From the NCBI RefSeq assembly GCF_016862175.1, contig NZ_BOML01000010.1, forward strand, positions 1-64,000: DNA of 64,000 nucleotides, read 5' to 3'. Positions within the stretch are counted from its first letter, which is position 1; every line of letters begins with the position of its first letter. This DNA is from Paractinoplanes durhamensis. GTDB taxonomy: Bacteria; Actinomycetota; Actinomycetes; Mycobacteriales; Micromonosporaceae. Of the stretch, positions 22,636 to 31,155 are shown in pieces. The translations under genes were made by a program, and so were the position numbers. The notes under the pieces were generated by a model. That model was not told the DNA's origin and did not search any database. It saw nothing but the letters and a program-made list of their open reading frames with translations.

Positions 22636-25005
22636 TCAGGCCTCCACCAGCATCTCGTCGTTCTCCAGATCGGTGTAGAAATTCGGGTCGGCGGCGAGGA
22701 TCGCGCGGCGGACGTCGAGCAGCTCGGTCACCCGTTGCTGGATGACCGCGGTGCCGACCAGGCCGTCCTCCTCCGCGTCCCGGCGCGCGGTCGTGGAGTT
22801 CTCGGCGATGTCGACGATCCGGTCCACCACCAGGGCCACGCTCCGTCCGGCTTCGCTGTAGACGACCACCGACACGGTGTCGCCCTCGGGCTCCTCGCCG
22901 TACGCACCGAGCAGGTGCGACAGCCGCACCAGGGGCAGGATCTGCCCGCGGTACTGCACGACCTCGCGGGAGCCGGCGTGCTCGATCCGATCGCGCGGGA
23001 ATTCCTCGAGCCGGGTGACGGTGTCCAGCGGGATCGCGACCCGCCGATCACCGACCGCGGTGACCAGCAGCCGTTCGCCGGTTCCGCTGACCGCGTTGGC
23101 CCGCGACGAACCCTCGAGACTCTTGCGGTCGGCGTCGGCGGCCAGGTGACTGCGCCGGGCGAGCGACGAGACGTCCAGGATCAGGCCGACCTTGCCGTCG
23201 CCGAGGATGGTGGCCCCGGCGTACAGGCCAATGTCCTTGAATCGGCTGTTGAGGGCCTTGACCACGACCTCTTCGGTGTTCAGCACGCGGTCCACGATCA
23301 GGCCGAACCGTCGGCCGTCGGCCTGCAGCACCATGATGTAGACGCCCTGGTCACCGCCGACCTCGAGGCCGAGCGCCCGGTCCAGCCGGACCAGCGGCAA
23401 CAGCTTGCCGCGCAAGCGGTAGACGGGCGCGCCCGAGGCGTACTCAATCTTGGTGGAATTTCCGTCGATGAAGACCAATTCCAAGACCGCGACCTGGGGT
23501 ACGACGTAACGCTGCTCGCCGCAGTCGACGGTGAGCGCCTGGATGATCGCCAGGGTCAGCGGGATGGTGAGTCGCCAGACCGTGCCCTCGCCGGGCGTCG
23601 AGTCGACGCTGACCGCACCACCGATGTTCTCGATGTTGGTCTTGACCACGTCCATGCCCACGCCACGGCCGGACACGTTGGTGACCTTGGCGGCGGTGGA
23701 GAAGCCCGGCTGGAAGACCATTGCCATGATGTCGCGCTTGTCCATGTTGGGGATCTGGTCCGCCCGGAGCAGGCCGTTCTCCACGGCCTTCTGCGCGATG
23801 CGGTCCACGTTCAGGCCGGCCCCGTCGTCGGCGACCTCGACCGCCACGTGCCCGCCCTCGTGGTAGGCGCGCAGAGTCAGCGTTCCCTCGGGGTCCTTGC
23901 CGGACGCGATCCGCCGTTCGGGTTCCTCGATACCGTGGTCGACCGCGTTGCGGACGAGGTGGGTCAGCGGGTCCTTGACCGCCTCCAGCAGGCTTCGGTC
24001 GAGCTCGGTCTCCTTGCCCTGCATGACCAGCTCGACCTTCTTGCCGAGCGAGTTGCTCAGGTCCCGGATGACTCGGGGCAGCTTCGACCAGATGTGCTCG
24101 ATGGGCTGCATCCGGGTCTTCATGATGCCCTCTTGCAGCTCACTGGTGATCATGCCGAGCCGCTGCGCACTGCGCACCAGGGTCGCGTCGCCGGTCTCCA
24201 TCACGCCGCGGACCAGCTGGTTCCGGGCCAGGACGAGTTCGCCGACCATGTTCAGCAGGGTGTCGAGGAGATCGACGTCGACCCGGATCGCGCTGTCCGC
24301 GATGCTGCGCTTGGGTGCCTGCTGCGACAGCGCCTCGTTGACCGCGGCCGGCTTGGCCTTGCCCTCCTCGAGAAGGATCGTGCCGAGCTTGCGCTCGTCG
24401 CCCTCGAGCTGCTGAGCCAGTGCCGAGCCGACGTCCTGCGGCGCGGCCCCGCCCGTCTCGACGAGGATCTCGCCGATCGGCTTGCGCTGCTCCTCGACCG
24501 GCTCGGGCGCCGGCCGCGCGGCGGCGGGCACCTCGTCGAGCGGCACCGGCGTCTCGCCGGCCGGAGCGGCGTCCTCGGCGGGCGCGGCGGCCGGAGCGGC
24601 CGCCTCCGCCGCTGCTTCGCCGGCGTTCATCTGGGCGTGGACCTGGGCGAGGATGCTGTCGATGTCGACGTCGTTCTCGCTGCCGTTCTCCTCGATCGAG
24701 GAGAGGATCGACCGCACGCCGTCGATCATCGCGAGCAGCACCGTGATCGTCGCCGGGGTTACCGGCTGCACGCCGTCGCGCAGCCGGGAGAGCAGCGACT
24801 CACCACCGTGGGCGAGCTTCTCAAGCCGGCTGAAGGCCAGGAAGCCGCTCGTACCCTTGATCGTGTGGATCGCCCGGAAGATCCGCGAGATCAGATCACG
24901 CGAGTCCGGTTCCTGCTCGAGGGAGACCAGGTCGCGGTCGATCTGGTCAAGGTTCTCGTGGCTCTCCAATAGGAATTCGCCAACGATTTCACCAAGGTCT
25001 TCCAC
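22636..25005 (-). CDS. cheA: Chemotaxis histidine kinase CheA
   Basis: A 789-residue CheA. P1 (about 1-110) holds the phosphorylated His in RAIHTIKGTSGF. A long acidic/Ala-rich linker follows, with two GEILVE/GTILLEEGKA-type segments instead of a clear P2. Then come the P3 dimer helices (LLDTLLNMVGELVLARNQLV), the P4 kinase (VRNAVDHGIEEP, GRGVGMDVVK, GEGTVWRLTIPL) and two CheW-like P5 domains, where most CheA proteins have one. It is the first gene of the che operon. The GTG at 25005 follows an AGGAGG site. Confidence 0.95.
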   Translation of the reverse strand: MEDLGEIVGEFLLESHENLDQIDRDLVSLEQEPDSRDLISRIFRAIHTIKGTSGFLAFSRLEKLAHGGESLLSRLRDGVQPVTPATITVLLAMIDGVRSILSSIEENGSENDVDIDSILAQVHAQMNAGEAAAEAAAPAAAPAEDAAPAGETPVPLDEVPAAARPAPEPVEEQRKPIGEILVETGGAAPQDVGSALAQQLEGDERKLGTILLEEGKAKPAAVNEALSQQAPKRSIADSAIRVDVDLLDTLLNMVGELVLARNQLVRGVMETGDATLVRSAQRLGMITSELQEGIMKTRMQPIEHIWSKLPRVIRDLSNSLGKKVELVMQGKETELDRSLLEAVKDPLTHLVRNAVDHGIEEPERRIASGKDPEGTLTLRAYHEGGHVAVEVADDGAGLNVDRIAQKAVENGLLRADQIPNMDKRDIMAMVFQPGFSTAAKVTNVSGRGVGMDVVKTNIENIGGAVSVDSTPGEGTVWRLTIPLTLAIIQALTVDCGEQRYVVPQVAVLELVFIDGNSTKIEYASGAPVYRLRGKLLPLVRLDRALGLEVGGDQGVYIMVLQADGRRFGLIVDRVLNTEEVVVKALNSRFKDIGLYAGATILGDGKVGLILDVSSLARRSHLAADADRKSLEGSSRANAVSGTGERLLVTAVGDRRVAIPLDTVTRLEEFPRDRIEHAGSREVVQYRGQILPLVRLSHLLGAYGEEPEGDTVSVVVYSEAGRSVALVVDRIVDIAENSTTARRDAEEDGLVGTAVIQQRVTELLDVRRAILAADPNFYTDLENDEMLVEA

Positions 25006-25038
25006 GCTTACCTACCTCCTGCTCGGCTTCCACAGCTC

Positions 25039-25066
25039 TCATCGACGGTTACGTCCGTCACCTGAG
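25039..25066 (-). promoter_or_regulatory. FliA-type promoter for the che operon
   Basis: Minus strand CTCA (25066-25063), a 16-nt spacer, then GTCGATGA (25046-25039). Predicted start about 30 nt upstream of cheA. It lies between the response-regulator stop (25079) and cheA, so the che operon can be transcribed independently. Confidence 0.6.
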
Positions 25067-25078
25067 AACACCTGTGAG

Positions 25079-25777
25079 TCAGGCCTCTCCGCCGGGTCGG
25101 CGGTAGCGATAACCGAACCCGCGCACGGATTCGATGGGCGACTCGTCCGGGTCGGACCAGCCGAGCTTGCGGCGCAGCCGGAGTACGGCGAACTTCACCC
25201 GCTCCTGACCGATGCCGGTGGGGTCGTCCCACGCCTGGGTCAGCAGCTGGTTCGGGCTCAGCACCGCACCGGCGTGCCGGACCAGCGCATTGAGCAGGCG
25301 GAACTCGGTCGGAGTCAGTCGCTTCTCGTCACCCTTGACGTAGACCCGCCGCTTGGTCGGGTCGAGGTGCACGAGACCGTCGTCGTAGACCTGACTGGCC
25401 CAGCTGTTCTGGCCGTTCGAGGAGCGGCGCAGCAGGGCCTCGACCCGGGCGAGCAGCTCGTTGTTGGCGAACGGCTTGGTCAGGTAGTCGTCGGCACCGC
25501 CGCGCAGGCCGCGTACCTTCTCCGCCTCCTGGCCGTGCGCGGTCAGCACCAGCACCGGCACGTCGGAGACGTCACGCAGGCGCTCGAGGACCTGCCAGCC
25601 GTCCATCTCGGGCAGCCCGACGTCGAGCACCACCAGATCGGGATGCTCGGCGTATGCCTCCTTCAGGCCGGTACGCCCGTCGCCGGCATGTGCCACCTCA
25701 TAGCCCGCACGGCTGAACAGCAGCCGGAGGGCGAGAGCGATGTCCGGATCGTCCTCGACGACGAGAAGGCGACTCAT
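25079..25777 (-). CDS. OmpR-type response regulator
   Basis: A 232-residue two-component regulator. The receiver (residues 1-115) has VVEDDPDIALAL, phosphoacceptor Asp in LVVLDVGLPEMDGW, VLTAHG and YLTKPF. The C-terminal winged helix has LTPTEFRLLNALVRHAGAVLS and VKFAVLRLRRKLGW, ending IESVRGFGYRY. No histidine kinase gene is adjacent, so its partner is unknown. The ATG at 25777 is used. The gene lies just upstream of cheA but is probably a separate unit, given the FliA-type promoter between them. Confidence 0.9.
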   Translation of the reverse strand: MSRLLVVEDDPDIALALRLLFSRAGYEVAHAGDGRTGLKEAYAEHPDLVVLDVGLPEMDGWQVLERLRDVSDVPVLVLTAHGQEAEKVRGLRGGADDYLTKPFANNELLARVEALLRRSSNGQNSWASQVYDDGLVHLDPTKRRVYVKGDEKRLTPTEFRLLNALVRHAGAVLSPNQLLTQAWDDPTGIGQERVKFAVLRLRRKLGWSDPDESPIESVRGFGYRYRRPGGEA

Positions 25778-25935
25778 CGTGTGCTCACCGTTGCCCCCCA
25801 CCCCTCGCTCACGCCCGTGTTGTGCACACGGCCGTCCGCCGGATCCGCCGGTGGCGGCCCGTCCAGGTCAGCGTCTTGCTCGGCGCCGTTCGCGCGACCG
25901 CGAGCGGCGGAATCAACCGTGTAAAGCCACGATAG

Positions 25936-25968
25936 CGTGATGTCACGGTCTATTTACGGACAGTGACA
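25936..25968. promoter_or_regulatory. Nested palindromes upstream of the response regulator gene
   Basis: CGTGATGTCACG (25936-25947) is a near-perfect palindrome. TGTCAC (25941-25946) and GTGACA (25963-25968) form an outer inverted repeat 16 nt apart. They lie about 160 nt upstream of the regulator gene in a 400-nt divergent gap (25778-26184) that has no gene. Probably a regulator-binding site; the cognate protein is unknown. Confidence 0.4.
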
Positions 25969-26082
25969 GTTTAGCGGGCTATCCGGCTCGTGGAGGGCGT
26001 CCGCACGTTTCCGGCGGCAAGGGACCGGAGTGACAGCTGAGGTCGGCGCACGAGGCCATCCCACCAGCGTGACACTTTTGCG

Positions 26083-26166
26083 TAGGGTGATGCCGGTTTC
26101 CGCCAAATAAGGGACTTACGGCCGGGAAACAGCTGCGATATCCCTAGGTGGGCGACTCGGCCCACC
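26083..26166 (+). promoter_or_regulatory. Structured 5' leader of the CAP-domain gene
   Basis: A -10-like TAGGGT (26083-26088) is followed by a leader with GTTTCC (26096-26101) pairing with GGAAAC (26125-26130) and an inner GCC/GGC extension. Its loop GGGA (26111-26114) can pair with TCCC (26141-26144), a pseudoknot-like layout. A separate 7-bp hairpin (26147-26153 with 26160-26166) follows just ahead of the GGGAGG ribosome site. It matches no riboswitch class that I recognise. Confidence 0.4.
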
Positions 26167-26184
26167 ATAATCCGGGAGGCATCC

Positions 26185-26703
26185 GTGCACGTCCAGGCCG
26201 TACAGCGTCTCGTACTGCTCACCGCCGCGCCCGTCGCGCTGCTGGCGGTCGGCACGCCTGCGCAGGCCCGGGTCCCGGCGCCGCCGCTCCCGGCGAACGC
26301 ACCGGACACCGCCATCACCCCGGCCCAGCTGATGTCCGAGGTCGTCACGAAGACCAACCAGCAGCGCCGGGCGAACGGGTGCACCTCGCTCGCGGTCGAC
26401 CAGGAACTGACCATCGCGTCCATCCGGCAGAGCATCTACATGGCCAAGACCGGCCAGTTCACGCACGTATGGAAGGACGGCACGACGTTCATCGCCCGCT
26501 CGCACGCGGCCGGCTACGAACAGCCGTCCGGCGAGAACATCGCCTGGGGCTACCGCACCTCGGAGGAGGTGCTGGACGCCTGGATGGCCAGCCCGAGTCA
26601 CCGGGAGAACATCCTCAACTGCAGCGCCCATTCGATCGGCACCGGCGTCGCCTACGGCCCCAACGGCCTGCCTTATTACACCCAGGTCTTCGGGTACGAG
26701 TGA
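26185..26703 (+). CDS. Secreted CAP-domain (SCP/PR-1) protein
   Basis: A 172-residue protein with an N-terminal signal peptide (cleavage near AQA/R, residue 28) and a CAP domain containing VDQELTIASIRQSIYMA, GENIAWGY, AWMASPSHRENILN and YYTQVFGY. The usual first CAP-cavity His of bacterial members appears replaced in this copy (FTHVWKDG carries one His). The function of bacterial CAP proteins is mostly unknown; it is extracellular here. GTG start with GGGAGG 6 nt upstream. It stands alone, convergent with murB. Confidence 0.85.
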   Translation: MHVQAVQRLVLLTAAPVALLAVGTPAQARVPAPPLPANAPDTAITPAQLMSEVVTKTNQQRRANGCTSLAVDQELTIASIRQSIYMAKTGQFTHVWKDGTTFIARSHAAGYEQPSGENIAWGYRTSEEVLDAWMASPSHRENILNCSAHSIGTGVAYGPNGLPYYTQVFGYE

Positions 26704-26713
26704 GCCGAACCCC

Positions 26714-27775
26714 TTAGAACTCGCAGTTCACCAGCACCGGCTCGGGGTGCAGCTCGATGCCGAACGTGGCCACGACGCCCGCCCGGATCGTCCGAGCGAG
26801 GTCGAGCAGCGCCGTGGTCGTGCCGGCGCCGCGGTTGGTCAGGGCCAGCGTGTGCTTGGTCGAGATCGCCACGCCCTCGCCGGCGAACCCCTTCGGGAAA
26901 CCGGCGTGCTCGATCAGCCAGGCCGCCGGGATCTTGACGCTGCCGTCCTCGCCCGGCCAGTGCGGCGCGTGCTCGAGACCCAGCGTCGCCCAGAGCTCGG
27001 CGCTCACCACCGGGTTGGTGAAGAACGAGCCCACCGACCAGGTGTCCCGGTCATCCGGGTCGAGCACCATGCCTTTCTGCTCGCGCAGCTTCCGGACGGT
27101 GTCCCGGGCCTGGCGCAGCGGCACCCGGTCACCGGCCTCGGCGCCCAGGCTGCGGGCCAGCTCGGCGTAGCGGATCGGGGCCGACTCCGCCGACACCGCG
27201 AGCCGGAAGTCGACGTGCAGCACCAGGTAGCGGTCGCTGTGCTTGAAGACGCTCGACCGGTACGCGAACGCGCACTCGGCCGGGGACATCGCCCGGACGG
27301 TGTCGTGCTCCCGGTCGTACGCGTGCACGGCCACGATCGTGTCCGCGACCTCCGACCCGTACGCCCCGACGTTCTGGATCGGGGTGGCGCCGGCCGAACC
27401 GGGGATGCCGGACAGGAACTCGATGCCCGACCAGCCGCTGGTCACCGCGTACTCCACGAAGTCGTCCCAGACCTCGCCCGCGGCAACCCGGACGACCACC
27501 CGCTCAGCTCGCGAGTCGACCACCTCGATGCCGCGCGTGCGCAGCAGCAGGACCTCGCCGGCGAAGCCGGCATCGCCGATCACCACGTTGCTTCCGCCGG
27601 CCAGAACGAGGACCGGACGGCCCTGATCTGCGGCGTTACGCACGGTAGCGACGGCAAGGTCCGTTTCGGCAGCCACCGTCAACGTGCCGGGCCGCCCGCC
27701 GAGGCGTAGCGTCGTGTACGCCGCAAGGGAGTCCGCGGGTGCGTCGATTTGGCGTTGGCTACTAACGTCAGGCAC
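26714..27775 (-). CDS. murB: UDP-N-acetylenolpyruvoylglucosamine reductase MurB
   Basis: A 353-residue FAD flavoenzyme that reduces UDP-GlcNAc-enolpyruvate to UDP-MurNAc in peptidoglycan synthesis. It has the FAD-binding segment VLAGGSNVVIGDAGF, the GIEFLSGIPGSAGATPIQNVG motif, YRSSVFK, and the catalytic Ser motif VGSFFTNP. GTG at 27775 (MPDVSSQ) is preferred because AGGGTGA lies 6-8 nt before it; an in-frame GTG at 27808 would add 11 residues. Confidence 0.95.
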   Translation of the reverse strand: MPDVSSQRQIDAPADSLAAYTTLRLGGRPGTLTVAAETDLAVATVRNAADQGRPVLVLAGGSNVVIGDAGFAGEVLLLRTRGIEVVDSRAERVVVRVAAGEVWDDFVEYAVTSGWSGIEFLSGIPGSAGATPIQNVGAYGSEVADTIVAVHAYDREHDTVRAMSPAECAFAYRSSVFKHSDRYLVLHVDFRLAVSAESAPIRYAELARSLGAEAGDRVPLRQARDTVRKLREQKGMVLDPDDRDTWSVGSFFTNPVVSAELWATLGLEHAPHWPGEDGSVKIPAAWLIEHAGFPKGFAGEGVAISTKHTLALTNRGAGTTTALLDLARTIRAGVVATFGIELHPEPVLVNCEF

Positions 27776-27842
27776 GACGTTCACCCTAGGCTCAAGGCGC
27801 CGGGACACTCATCGGCGGTCCGATGAAGCGGAGATTATCGCG

Positions 27843-28607
27843 ATGAACAGGCTGCACGCGACCAAGGAGTTCTGGATCGCTGCCCTGCGGGCGGACAGCC
27901 CGGCCCTGCAGGACGCGGTGGCCCAGGCCGGCCCGTCCGCGCCGGTGCCCTCCTGCCCGGACTGGACCTGCGCCGACCTGGTCGAGCACATCACCACGCT
28001 CGCCCACTGGGTGCGCGCGACCGTGCCGCGCGGTGTCACCACCGGCCCGACCACCGCGCCGGTGCGCGAGGGCGAGCGACCCGAGTGGGATGCCGCGCTC
28101 GACGAGTTGCGCCGCGAGCTCACCGGCACGATCGAGACGCTCGACGCCGTCGAGGCCGACTTCCCCGCGTGGAACTGGGCGCCGCAGGCGAAGCAGGCGG
28201 GTTTCTGGCACCGCCGGATGGCGCACGAGATCTCCGTCCACCGGTGGGACGCGGAGGCGGCGGCCGGGCGGCCGACGTCGATCGAGACCAAGCTCGCCGC
28301 CGACGGCATCAGCGAGGTGCTCGACACCTGGCTGCCGGCCGGCAAGCGGAAAGGCCCCACCGACCTGCACGGAGTCGTGCATCTGGTGGCCGGTGACGCG
28401 GGCTACGAGTGGTTCGTCCGGCTGCGCGGCGCCGGGGTGGCGCTGCTCGACACCAGCACGATTCTGGACACCGACGACCACCACGCGCGGGCCCAGGCGA
28501 CCGGCCCGGCCAGCGACCTGCTGCTCGCCCTGATGGGCCGGCAGCGGATGGATCGCCTGGTGGTTACCGGAGATCCTCGGCTGATCTCGGCCTTGCGGAC
28601 CGGCTGA
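27843..28607 (+). CDS. Mycothiol-dependent maleylpyruvate isomerase family protein
   Basis: A 254-residue protein of the DinB-like TIGR03083 type. The N-terminal helical domain has CPDWTCADLVEHITTLAHW and WHRRMAHEISVHRWDAE, whose His and Glu residues form the metal site, followed by a C-terminal domain (LHGVVHLVAGDAGYEWFV). Members use mycothiol as cofactor or transfer thiols; the substrate here is unknown. It is divergent from murB. Confidence 0.8.
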   Translation: MNRLHATKEFWIAALRADSPALQDAVAQAGPSAPVPSCPDWTCADLVEHITTLAHWVRATVPRGVTTGPTTAPVREGERPEWDAALDELRRELTGTIETLDAVEADFPAWNWAPQAKQAGFWHRRMAHEISVHRWDAEAAAGRPTSIETKLAADGISEVLDTWLPAGKRKGPTDLHGVVHLVAGDAGYEWFVRLRGAGVALLDTSTILDTDDHHARAQATGPASDLLLALMGRQRMDRLVVTGDPRLISALRTG

Positions 28608-28661
28608 CCCGTTTAAATTCGTCTTACCGGCGGTTCGTCGAGGGCCCTTCGGCCCCTATGA

Positions 28662-28673
28662 TTAACCGGTTAA
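28662..28673. promoter_or_regulatory. LacI-type operator before the GH1 gene
   Basis: TTAACCGGTTAA, a perfect 12-bp palindrome with the central CG pair typical of LacI-family operators, 46 nt before the GH1 start. The LacI-family gene right downstream of that gene is the likely ligand-responsive repressor. Confidence 0.7.
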
Positions 28674-28718
28674 GTGACTTCGCGAACACCTTTCGCAACA
28701 CCAGGAAGCGGGGAACGC

Positions 28719-30140
28719 ATGACGGCAACCGTCACGTCCACGTCGGCGCAGCCGGCCCTCGCCGGGATCACCTTCCCCGACGGCTTCGTCTGGGGCGCGG
28801 CCACCGCGTCGTACCAGATCGAGGGCGCGGCGCGGGAGGATGGCCGCGGCCCGTCCATCTGGGACACCTTCAGCCGCGAGCCCGGCCGGGTCTACCGCGG
28901 GCACACCGGCGACGTGGCCGACGACCACTACCACCGCTACGTCGAGGACGTGGCGCTGATGGCGGATCTCGGCCTCGCGTCGTACCGGTACTCCATCGCC
29001 TGGCCGCGGATCCAGCCGGACGGCACCGGCCCGGTCAACGTCAAGGGGCTCGACTTCTACGACCGGCTCACCGACGAACTGCTCGGCAAGGGCATCGACC
29101 CGGTGGTCACGCTCTACCACTGGGACCTGCCGCAGACCCTGGAAGACCTCGGTGGCTGGGCCAACCGGCTCACCGCGGAGGCCTTCGGCGAGTACGCCCA
29201 GATCGTCTACGCCAAGCTCGGTGACCGGGTCGGCACCTGGACCACGCTCAACGAGCCGTGGTGCTCGGCCTACCTCGGTTACGCCAGCGGCCGGCACGCG
29301 CCCGGCAAGCAGGACCCGGCGGCGGCCTTCGCGGCCGTGCACCACCTGCTGCTCGGGCACGGTCTGGCCGCCCGGGCGCTGCGCTCGGCCGGCGCCCGCA
29401 GTGTCAGCATCACGCTCAACCCGTCGGTGGCCTTCCCGCTCGACCCGGACAGCAAGGCCGATCTCGAGGCCGTCCGGATCATCGACGGGCTGTCCAACCG
29501 GATGTTCCTCGACCCGCTGCTCAAGGGTCAGTACCCGGCCGACATGCTCACCCACATGGCCCGGTTCACCGACCTGGCCTACATCCAGGACGGCGACCTG
29601 GCGACCATCAACGCGCCGATCGACGTGCTGGGGATCAACTTCTACATGCCGTCGTACGTGTCGGCGAAGCCCGGCACGCCCGCGGCACCGGACCAGCCCG
29701 GCAGTGAGGGCATCGCCTTCCGCGAGCCCGACGGCCCGGTGACCGACATGAACTGGCTGATCGAACCGTCCGGCCTGACCCGCCTGCTCAAGCGGATCCA
29801 CCAGGACTACCCGGGCACCCCGCTGCTGATCACCGAGAACGGTGCGGCCTACCCCGACGGGCCCGGCCCGGACGGTGAGGTCCATGACACCCGACGCATC
29901 GAATATCTCGACGGTCACCTGCGAGCCTGCCATGATGCCTTGGCGGCCGGTGTCGATCTGCGTGGCTACTTCCTCTGGTCGCTCATGGACAACTTCGAGT
30001 GGGCCGAGGGGTACGCGAAGCGCTTCGGGATCGTGCACGTCGACTACGCCACCCAGGAACGGCGGCTGAAGGACAGCGCGAAGTGGTACCGGGAGGTGAT
30101 CCGCCGCAACGGCATCGCCCCGGGAGAGAGCGAGGGGTGA
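28719..30140 (+). CDS. Family 1 beta-glucosidase
   Basis: A 473-residue GH1 enzyme with TFPDGFVWGAATASYQIEGA at the N-terminus, DHYHRYVEDVALMADLGL, the acid/base Glu in TLNEPW and the nucleophile Glu in LLITENGAAY. The C-terminus has YFLWSLMDNFEWAEGY. It hydrolyses beta-glucosides such as cellobiose; no signal peptide, so it acts in the cytoplasm on imported sugars. It is followed after 4 nt by a LacI regulator. No transporter genes are adjacent. ATG at 28719 is used; the preceding frame crosses the operator. Confidence 0.93.
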   Translation: MTATVTSTSAQPALAGITFPDGFVWGAATASYQIEGAAREDGRGPSIWDTFSREPGRVYRGHTGDVADDHYHRYVEDVALMADLGLASYRYSIAWPRIQPDGTGPVNVKGLDFYDRLTDELLGKGIDPVVTLYHWDLPQTLEDLGGWANRLTAEAFGEYAQIVYAKLGDRVGTWTTLNEPWCSAYLGYASGRHAPGKQDPAAAFAAVHHLLLGHGLAARALRSAGARSVSITLNPSVAFPLDPDSKADLEAVRIIDGLSNRMFLDPLLKGQYPADMLTHMARFTDLAYIQDGDLATINAPIDVLGINFYMPSYVSAKPGTPAAPDQPGSEGIAFREPDGPVTDMNWLIEPSGLTRLLKRIHQDYPGTPLLITENGAAYPDGPGPDGEVHDTRRIEYLDGHLRACHDALAAGVDLRGYFLWSLMDNFEWAEGYAKRFGIVHVDYATQERRLKDSAKWYREVIRRNGIAPGESEG

Positions 30141-30144
30141 CCTG

Positions 30145-31155
30145 GTGGTGACGCGGGAACGACCGACCCTGGAGGCGGTGGCGCGACGCGCCGGAGTGTC
30201 CAGGGCGACCGTTTCCCGCGTCGTCAACGGCTCCACATCGGTGGCCGCCTCGATCCGCGAGGCGGTCAACCGGGCCGTCGAGGAATTGGGGTACGTGCCC
30301 AATCAGGCCGCCCGCAGCCTGGTGACCCAGCGCACCGAGTCGATCGCGCTGATCCTGCCGGAAACGGCCAACCGGGTCTTCTCCGACGATCTCTTCTTCC
30401 CGGCGATCATCCGCGGCGTCGGCGGCGAGCTCGAGGCGGCCGACAAGCAGCTGGTGCTGATGATGGCCGGCTCGGCCAAGAGCCACGACCGCGTCGAGCG
30501 GTACGCGGTGGCCGGGCACGTCGACGGCGTGATGTTCGCGTCCATGCACGGCGCCGACCCGCTGCCCGGCACGCTGGTGCGGCTCGGCATCCCGGTGGTC
30601 TGCAGCGGCCGCCCGATCGGCGAGGCCGCGGTGCCCTACGTGGACGTCGACCACTTCGGCGGGGTCTGCTCGGCGGTCCGCCACCTGGTCGCGGCCGGCC
30701 GCCGCCGGATCGCCACCATCGCCGGTCCGCAGGACATGGTGGCCGGCATCGACCGGCTGGCCGGCTATCGCGCCACCCTCGACGAGGCCGGTCTCGCCCA
30801 GCACGTGCAGATCGGCGACTTCACCCGCGAGTCCGGCATGGTCGCGATGCGCAAGCTGCTCGACGACGACCCGGCCCTGGACGCGGTCTTCGTGGCGTCC
30901 GACATGATGGCGCACGGCGCGCTGACCGCCCTCAAGGACGCCGGCCGACGGGTGCCGGCCGACGTCGCGGTGATCGGCTTCGACGACTTCGAGATCAGCC
31001 GCTACAGCGAGCCGCCGCTGACCACGGTGCGTCAGCCGATCGTCGAGATGGGCCGCACCATGGCCCGCCAGCTGCTCGGCCTGATCAACGGCGAGCCACA
31101 CCTGCCGGACGCCGTGGTGTTACCGACCGAGCTGGTGATCCGCGAGAGCGCGTGA
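30145..31155 (+). CDS. LacI-family transcriptional regulator of the GH1 operon
   Basis: A 336-residue repressor: N-terminal helix-turn-helix (TLEAVARRAGVSRATVSRVV) and hinge helix (NQAARSLVTQRT), then the periplasmic-binding-protein-like sensor domain ending in GFDDFEISRYSEPPLTTVRQP. It is cotranscribed with the beta-glucosidase and probably binds the palindrome at 28662. Its end overlaps the convergent gene by 36 bp. Confidence 0.9.
   Translation: MVTRERPTLEAVARRAGVSRATVSRVVNGSTSVAASIREAVNRAVEELGYVPNQAARSLVTQRTESIALILPETANRVFSDDLFFPAIIRGVGGELEAADKQLVLMMAGSAKSHDRVERYAVAGHVDGVMFASMHGADPLPGTLVRLGIPVVCSGRPIGEAAVPYVDVDHFGGVCSAVRHLVAAGRRRIATIAGPQDMVAGIDRLAGYRATLDEAGLAQHVQIGDFTRESGMVAMRKLLDDDPALDAVFVASDMMAHGALTALKDAGRRVPADVAVIGFDDFEISRYSEPPLTTVRQPIVEMGRTMARQLLGLINGEPHLPDAVVLPTELVIRESA

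Noticed and set aside
26083-26166. c-di-GMP or c-di-AMP riboswitch before the CAP gene.
   Set aside because: The conserved cores of those classes that I can recall are absent, so I report only a structured leader.
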